From contig NZ_JASKMS010000005.1 of assembly GCF_030124145.1 (NCBI RefSeq), forward strand, positions 203,985-267,984: a DNA stretch of 64,000 bases, read 5' to 3'. Every line of letters begins with the position of its first letter. Within the stretch, counting starts at the first letter, position 1. Below are positions 60,000 to 64,000 of this stretch, in pieces. This DNA is from Streptomyces sp. 378. Its GTDB lineage: Bacteria > Actinomycetota > Actinomycetes > Streptomycetales > Streptomycetaceae. Under the pieces are notes generated by a model, which saw only the letters and a list, made by a program, of their open reading frames with translations, did not search any database and was not told where the DNA came from. A program made the position numbers and the translations under genes.

Positions 60000-60017
60000 C
60001 TAACAAGTGTTTGGTAG
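60000..60017. promoter_or_regulatory. Probable TetR-type operator between divergent genes
   Basis: CTAACAAGTGTTTGGTAG is an imperfect 18-bp palindrome (CTAnCAA and TTGnTAG half-sites). It lies 17 bases before the dehydrogenase GTG and 14 bases before the SDR ATG, in a gap of only 49 bases. A TetR regulator gene is in the SDR operon, so self-control of both units is likely. Similar CAAnnnnTTG palindromes serve TetR regulators of acyl-CoA catabolism in actinomycetes. Confidence 0.6.
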
Positions 60018-60031
60018 GTTAGCGTGAGCTC

Positions 60032-60820
60032 ATGACAGACGTCGAGAGTCCGTCGTACGTGCCGGGTCACGGCCTGCTGAAAGGGCGGACCGCCGTCGTC
60101 ACGGCGGCGGCCGGCGCGGGGATCGGCGCAGCGACCGCGCGGCGCTTCCTCGAAGAGGGCGCGCGCGTGCTGATCAGCGACGCGCACCCACGGCGGCTCA
60201 CGGAACACCGGGCGCGGCTGGCGGCCGAGTTCGGCGCGGCGTCGATCACCGCCGTGCCCTGCGACGTCACGGACGAGACGCAGGTGCGCGTGCTTTTCGA
60301 GACGGCCGCGGCGGAGCACGGCCGGCTCGACGTCGTGGTCAACAACGCCGGTCTCGGCGGCACGGCGGACCTCCTCGACATGACCGACGAGCAGTGGTCC
60401 CGCGTCCTGGACGTGACGCTCACCGGCACATTCCGGTGCGTGCGGGCCGCGCTGCGGCACATGAAGGGCACCGGCGGCGGGGTGATCGTCAACAACGCCT
60501 CCGTCGTCGGCTGGCGCGCCCAGGCCGGACAGGCCCACTACGCCGCCGCCAAAGCGGGCGTGATGGCGCTGACCCGGTGTGCCGCCATCGAGGCGGCCGG
60601 GCACGGGGTGCGGGTCAACGCCGTGGCGCCCAGCCTCGCCATGCACCCCCACCTGGTGAAGGTGACCACACCCGAGCTGCTCGCCGAGCTGACCGCCCGC
60701 GAGGCCTACGGCCGCTGGGCCGAACCCTGGGAGGTGGCCAACGTGATCGTCTTCCTGGCCTCCGGCTACTCCTCGTACATGACCGGAGAAGTGGTCTCCG
60801 TCAGCAGCAGGCATCCCTAG
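60032..60820 (+). CDS. Short-chain dehydrogenase/reductase (beta-oxidation-type)
   Basis: 262 aa classical SDR. Nucleotide-binding motif TAAAGAGIG (24-32), NNAG (104-107) and the triad S157, Y170, K174 (YAAAK) are present. In a cluster with acyl-CoA dehydrogenases and a thiolase it may oxidise a 3-hydroxyacyl-CoA, as 17-beta-HSD10-like and fungal MFE-type SDRs do. This is inferred from context. It is the first gene of the operon after the palindromic operator; the TetR gene follows 15 bases later. Confidence 0.9.
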   Translation: MTDVESPSYVPGHGLLKGRTAVVTAAAGAGIGAATARRFLEEGARVLISDAHPRRLTEHRARLAAEFGAASITAVPCDVTDETQVRVLFETAAAEHGRLDVVVNNAGLGGTADLLDMTDEQWSRVLDVTLTGTFRCVRAALRHMKGTGGGVIVNNASVVGWRAQAGQAHYAAAKAGVMALTRCAAIEAAGHGVRVNAVAPSLAMHPHLVKVTTPELLAELTAREAYGRWAEPWEVANVIVFLASGYSSYMTGEVVSVSSRHP

Positions 60821-60835
60821 GACGACAATGGACCC

Positions 60836-61561
60836 GTGCCTCCTACGAAGAAGAACCCCCAGGTGACCGCCACCGAGCCCGCCCTGGGCGCCGCGGCCGG
60901 CGACCGCCGCGCCGAACTCCTCGGCACCGCCGCCGAGGTCTTCGCCGAGCAGGGCTACAACGCCACCACCGTCCGCAAGATCGCGGACCACGCGGGGATG
61001 CTCGCCGGCAGCCTTTACTACCACTTCGACTCCAAGGAGTCGATGCTGGAGGAGATCCTGCGCACCTTCCTCGACGAGCTGTGGGACGGCTACGACACCG
61101 TCCTGGCCGCCGGGCTCGGCCCGCGCGAGACGCTTCAGGCCCTGGTCACCGAGTCGTTCCGGGAGATCGACCGGCATCGTGCGGCCGTCGCGATCTACCA
61201 GAAGGAGAGCAGGCAGCTCGTGGCGCAGGAGCGGTTCGCCTTCCTCGCCGAGTCGCAGCGCAGATTCGAGAAGGCCTGGCTGTCCACCCTGGAGCGCGGC
61301 GTCGCCGAGCGGGCCTTCCGCGACGACCTCGACGTTCGGCTCACCTACCGGTTCGTGCGCGACACCGTGTGGGTCGCCGCGTCCTGGTACCGGCCGGGCG
61401 GACAGCACAGCCCGGACGAGATCGCTCGGCAGTACCTGTCGATGGTGCTGGACGGGATCGCCGTACGCGCACAGCCCCTACCCGCGGAGGAGTCGTCATG
61501 GCCGAGGCCTACATCGTCGAAGCGGTGCGCACACCCGTCGGGCGGCGCGGGGGAGGGCTGA
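60836..61561 (+). CDS. TetR-family transcriptional regulator
   Basis: 241 aa. The helix-turn-helix domain lies at about 24-72, with AAEVFAEQGYNATTVRKIAD and AGSLYYHFDSKESML as landmarks. The ligand-binding domain is helical, with ends like KstR2/FadR-type TetR proteins. It probably represses its own operon and the divergent dehydrogenases through the 18-bp palindrome at 60000; a CoA ester is the likely inducer. The last 64 bases overlap the thiolase gene in another frame, an unusually long overlap, so the C-terminal ~20 residues (EESSWPRPTSSKRC region) are set by the thiolase coding sequence. Confidence 0.9.
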   Translation: MPPTKKNPQVTATEPALGAAAGDRRAELLGTAAEVFAEQGYNATTVRKIADHAGMLAGSLYYHFDSKESMLEEILRTFLDELWDGYDTVLAAGLGPRETLQALVTESFREIDRHRAAVAIYQKESRQLVAQERFAFLAESQRRFEKAWLSTLERGVAERAFRDDLDVRLTYRFVRDTVWVAASWYRPGGQHSPDEIARQYLSMVLDGIAVRAQPLPAEESSWPRPTSSKRCAHPSGGAGEG

Positions 61562-62655
61562 GCGCGGTCCACCCCGCCGACCTCGGCGCGCACGTCCTGG
61601 GGGAGCTGATGAGCCGCTCGGGCGCCGACCCGGCCGCCGTGGAGGACGTCGTCCTCGGCTGTCTGGACGCGGTGGGCCCGCAGGCCGGGGACATCGCGCG
61701 GACCTGCTGGCTGGCGGCCGGGCTGCCGGAGGAGGTGCCGGGTGTGACCGTCGACCGGCAGTGCGGCTCCTCGCAGCAGGCCGTGCACTTCGCGGCGCAG
61801 GCCGTGCTGTCCGGCACCCAGGACCTGGTGGTCGCCGGCGGGGTGCAGAACATGTCGATGATCCCCATCGCCTTCGCCACCCGGCAGGCCGCCGAACCGC
61901 TCGGGCTCACCCAGGGGCCGTTCGCGGGCAGCACCGGCTGGCGGTCACGGTACGGGGACAAGCCCGTCAACCAGTTCGTGGGTGCCGAGATGATCGCCGC
62001 CAAGTGGGGGATCAGCCGGCAGGACCAGGAGGAGTTCGCCCTGCGCTCCCATCAGCGGGCCGTGCGGGCGATCGACGAGGGCCGCTTCGGCCGGGAGACC
62101 GTCCCGTACGCGGAGGTCACCGCCGACGAGGGGCCACGCCGGGACACCTCCCTGGAGAAGATGGCCGGCCTCAAGCCGGTCCTCGACGGCGGAACCGTCA
62201 CCGCCGCCTGCTCCTCCCAGGTCTCCGACGGGGCGGCGGCGATGCTGCTGGCCTCCGAACGGGCCGTGCGCGACCACGGGCTCACCCCTCGCGCACGCGT
62301 GCACCACCTCTCCGTACGCGGCGAGGACCCGATCCGGATGCTCACCGCCCCCATCCCCGCCACCGCCCACGCCCTGAAGAAGACCGGCCTGACCATCGAC
62401 GACATCGACCTCGTCGAGATCAATGAGGCCTTCGCCCCGGTCGTTCTGGCCTGGCTGAAGGAGACCGGCGCCGACCCGGACCGGGTCAACGTCAACGGCG
62501 GCGCGATCGCCCTGGGGCACCCCCTCGGCGCGACCGGCGTCAAACTCATGACGACCCTGCTGCACGAACTGGAGCGCACCGGCGGCCGGTTCGGCCTGCA
62601 GACCATGTGCGAGGGCGGCGGCCAGGCCAATGTGACGATCATCGAACGGCTGTGA
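61498..62655 (+). CDS. Acetyl-CoA C-acyltransferase (thiolase)
   Basis: 385 aa thiolase. The acyl-bearing nucleophile is C89 in VDRQCGSSQQAVHFA. The second site has GGAIALGHPLGATG (His) and QTMCEGGGQAN (Cys acid/base near residue 375). NEAFAPV is the third family motif. It would release acetyl- or propionyl-CoA at the end of a beta-oxidation round fed by the dehydrogenases and the SDR here. GCGGAGGAG lies upstream of the ATG, inside the TetR gene. The 3' end overlaps the convergent monooxygenase gene by 17 bases. Confidence 0.94.
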   Translation: MAEAYIVEAVRTPVGRRGGGLSAVHPADLGAHVLGELMSRSGADPAAVEDVVLGCLDAVGPQAGDIARTCWLAAGLPEEVPGVTVDRQCGSSQQAVHFAAQAVLSGTQDLVVAGGVQNMSMIPIAFATRQAAEPLGLTQGPFAGSTGWRSRYGDKPVNQFVGAEMIAAKWGISRQDQEEFALRSHQRAVRAIDEGRFGRETVPYAEVTADEGPRRDTSLEKMAGLKPVLDGGTVTAACSSQVSDGAAAMLLASERAVRDHGLTPRARVHHLSVRGEDPIRMLTAPIPATAHALKKTGLTIDDIDLVEINEAFAPVVLAWLKETGADPDRVNVNGGAIALGHPLGATGVKLMTTLLHELERTGGRFGLQTMCEGGGQANVTIIERL

Positions 62656-63691
62656 GCCGCGCCAGCGTCTCGTCGGCCTCCCGCATGATCCGCTCCACCA
62701 GCTCCGCACACGAGGGCAGGTCGCCGATCACCCCGGCGACCTGCCCGGACGCCATCACGCCCAGGTCCGTGCGGCCGTCCACCATCGCCGACTTCAGCAG
62801 CATCGGCGTGTTCGCGGCGAGCAGCACCTGGCTCCAGGACAGGTCCCTGCCGCGTCTGAGGGCCAGCCCGTCCCGGACCAGCTGCCGCCAGGTCAGCCCG
62901 GACAGCCTGCGGAATCCGGCCGCCGCGCGCAGGGCCCGCGCGAGCGCCACGGCCCGGCCGGATTCCTCCAGGGCGGCCACCTGTTCCGTACGCAGCATGC
63001 GGTGCGGGAGCCCGTCGACCGCCCGGGTCACCGTCACGTCCTTCACGGCCGCCGCGAGATACCTCGCCTTCACCGCGTCCGGCACGGTCGAGTCCGAGGT
63101 CAGCAGGAACCGGGTGCCCATCGCCACGCCCGCCGCCCCGTAGGCCAGGGCCGCGGCCAGCCCGCGCCCGTCGAAGAAGCCGCCCGCCGCGACGACGGGT
63201 ATCGGCACCGCGTCCACCACCTGCGGCAGCAGCACGGTCGTGGCCACCTCCCCGGTGTGCCCGCCGCCCTCCGCCCCCTGCACGAGCACCGCGTCCGCGC
63301 CCCACGCCGCGACCTTCTCGGCATGCCGCCGCGCCCCCACGGTCGGCATGACGACCACACCGGCCTCCTTGAGCTCGCCGATCAGCTCCCGGGAGGGGGC
63401 GAGGGCGAAGGAGGCGACCCGGACGCCCTCCTCGATCAGGATCCGGACGCGGTCGCCCGCGTCGGCCGCGTCGGCCCGCAGGTTCACCCCGAACGGCGCG
63501 TCGGTGCGCGCCTTCACCTCCCGCACGGCCTCCCGCAGCCGGCCGGGCGTCATCGTGGCGGAGGCCAGGATGCCGAGAGCGCCCGCGTTCGCCGTGGCGG
63601 AGACCAGACGGGGTCCGGCCACCCAGCCCATCCCGGTCTGCACGACCGGATGGCGGACACCGGTCAGCCGGGTGAGCGCCGTCCCCTTCAT
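62639..63691 (-). CDS. Nitronate monooxygenase (2-nitropropane dioxygenase type)
   Basis: 350 aa FMN barrel enzyme. Landmarks: HPVVQTGMGWVAGPRLVSA at the start, APFGVNLRAD, the GAEGGGHTG loop (139-147) with the likely catalytic His145, and the FMN phosphate site VVAAGGFFDGRGL and GVAMGTRF. Members oxidise nitronates; in catabolic clusters related proteins act as enoyl reductases, so the reaction is open. The ATG has GGGGAGG seven bases upstream and overlaps the stop of a micro-ORF (ATGA), the last of a tandem array. Confidence 0.9.
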   Translation of the reverse strand: MKGTALTRLTGVRHPVVQTGMGWVAGPRLVSATANAGALGILASATMTPGRLREAVREVKARTDAPFGVNLRADAADAGDRVRILIEEGVRVASFALAPSRELIGELKEAGVVVMPTVGARRHAEKVAAWGADAVLVQGAEGGGHTGEVATTVLLPQVVDAVPIPVVAAGGFFDGRGLAAALAYGAAGVAMGTRFLLTSDSTVPDAVKARYLAAAVKDVTVTRAVDGLPHRMLRTEQVAALEESGRAVALARALRAAAGFRRLSGLTWRQLVRDGLALRRGRDLSWSQVLLAANTPMLLKSAMVDGRTDLGVMASGQVAGVIGDLPSCAELVERIMREADETLARLTAVR

Positions 63692-63774
63692 GCGGCGACC
63701 TCCCCGGTTCGGGTCCTGGTCGGGTCGGCGGCCTCGTGGGCATGGGGCAGCGGGGTGGGGGCTGTCCCTCTCAT
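63688..63774 (-). CDS. Micro-ORF 1 of the tandem array, 28 codons
   Basis: Starts MRGTAPTPL and ends RTGEVAA; it differs from the other units only in its last codons. Its TGA overlaps the monooxygenase ATG, and its ATG overlaps the stop of micro-ORF 2. A GAGAAGG ribosome-like site lies seven bases before its ATG. Its first residues resemble the monooxygenase start (MKGTALTRL). Expression is not shown. Confidence 0.35.
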   Translation of the reverse strand: MRGTAPTPLPHAHEAADPTRTRTGEVAA

Positions 63775-63857
63775 GTGGTGGCCTTCTCGGTTCGGGTCCT
63801 GGTCGGGTCGGCGGCCTCGTGGGCATGGGGCAGCGGGGTGGGGGCTGTCCCTCTCAT
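63771..63857 (-). CDS. Micro-ORF 2 of the tandem array, 28 codons
   Basis: Identical in its first 22 codons to micro-ORF 1 and ending TEKATT. Its stop overlaps the ATG of micro-ORF 1 and its ATG overlaps the stop of micro-ORF 3, each through ATGA. The peptide is Pro/Thr/Arg-rich and has no recognised domain. Confidence 0.33.
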   Translation of the reverse strand: MRGTAPTPLPHAHEAADPTRTRTEKATT

Positions 63858-63940
63858 GTGGTGGCCTTCTCGGTTCGGGTCCTGGTCGGGTCGGCGGCCT
63901 CGTGGGCATGGGGCAGCGGGGTGGGGGCTGTCCCTCTCAT
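63854..63940 (-). CDS. Micro-ORF 3 of the tandem array, 28 codons
   Basis: Same sequence as micro-ORF 2. Its ATG overlaps the stop of the partial frame that enters from the window edge, so the chain of coupled frames continues upstream. Confidence 0.33.
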   Translation of the reverse strand: MRGTAPTPLPHAHEAADPTRTRTEKATT

Positions 63941-64000
63941 GTGGTGGCCTTCTCGGTTCGGGTCCTGGTCGGGTCGGCGGCCTCGTGGGCATCGGTCAGC
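63937..64000 (-). CDS. 3' end of the upstream gene (partial)
   Basis: The last 20 codons of a minus-strand frame that enters from beyond the window and ends TEKATT. It matches the micro-ORF tail but then departs: LTDAHEAAD instead of LPHAHEAAD. This break suggests that the frame here is the true C-terminus of a normal gene, from which the repeat unit was copied. Nothing can be said about its product. Confidence 0.45.
   Translation of the reverse strand, partial: LTDAHEAADPTRTRTEKATT

Larger units (their letters stand above)
63706..64000. repeat. Tandem direct repeat, 83-bp unit, running off the window
   Basis: Units at 63706-63788, 63789-63871 and 63872-63954 and a partial one at 63955-64000. 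The units are identical where complete; only the left boundary (63691-63705) and the last ~12 bases differ. On the minus strand each unit has GAGAAGG, an ATG seven bases on, and a stop overlapping the next ATG. 83 is not a multiple of three, so the 87-base micro-ORFs advance one reading phase each and are joined by 4-base overlaps. The unit looks like a duplicated gene junction: the monooxygenase start plus the end of the gene upstream. Confidence 0.92.

Noticed and set aside
63706..64000. CRISPR array
   Set aside because: Units are contiguous and identical with no variable spacers, and no cas genes are present; it is a tandem direct repeat.

Overview
The window is a 64 kb piece of an actinobacterial chromosome, almost certainly Streptomyces. 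GC content is very high, GTG starts are common, and genes often overlap by 4 bases (ATGA/GTGA). It has PriA instead of separate HisA and TrpF, uses the mycothiol-linked TIGR03085 family, and carries the trpC-trpM-trpB-trpA order known from Streptomyces. Gene order (lspA, rluD, dnaE, his, trp, lgt, gltBD) fits the conserved chromosomal core, so this is not a plasmid or a large genomic island.

Layout. 1-6.0 kb: end of lspA, rluD, a GNAT acetyltransferase, a CPA1 Na+/H+ antiporter, an SDR, a MscS channel and a dienelactone-hydrolase-like protein. 6.0-9.9 kb: a Tat-exported PhoD phosphatase, a low-GC secreted protein and a complete IS701-family insertion sequence with CTAG target duplication; its transposase has a -1 slippery heptamer near the C-terminus. 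9.9-17.0 kb: a membrane-anchored DsbA-like protein, a membrane protein, a DUF2252 protein, dnaE and a 54-codon gene on the opposite strand. 17.2-25.2 kb: an NYN nuclease-like protein, an ABC exporter, a YbaK-type deacylase, a Lon N-domain protein and two uncharacterised proteins.

25.4-38.9 kb is the amino-acid core. hisD-hisC-hisB-(54-aa membrane protein)-hisH-priA-(RidA-like)-hisF form one coupled operon; then hisI-trpE and trpC-trpM-trpB-trpA. HisH/HisF and PriA make the imidazole ring, and PriA also performs the TrpF step. TrpC and TrpAB finish tryptophan. A large palindrome lies at 34.5 kb, and a common Streptomyces-type dispersed repeat forms the end of trpM. lgt follows at 39.9 kb.

40.9-47.7 kb is a six-gene minus-strand operon: four different ADP-ribosylglycohydrolase paralogues, a CaiB-type CoA-transferase and a CitE-like lyase. 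Two paralogues keep the metal-binding aspartates and two have lost part of them. 47.9-55.1 kb: a VIT1/CCC1 transporter, then gltB-gltD (glutamate synthase) with a GlnR-like box upstream. 55.1-57.9 kb: relics of an ABC ATPase lying in both orientations, a VWA protein and a solitary cytochrome-b (QcrB) paralogue.

57.9-64.0 kb is an acyl-CoA catabolism cluster: two acyl-CoA dehydrogenases diverging from an SDR-TetR-thiolase operon across an 18-bp TetR-type palindrome, then a nitronate monooxygenase. Upstream of the monooxygenase, running off the window, is a tandem array of 83-bp units. Each unit is a complete micro-ORF with its own Shine-Dalgarno sequence, and the micro-ORFs are chained by ATGA overlaps into the monooxygenase start. 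This array and the four-paralogue glycohydrolase operon are the least explained features here.
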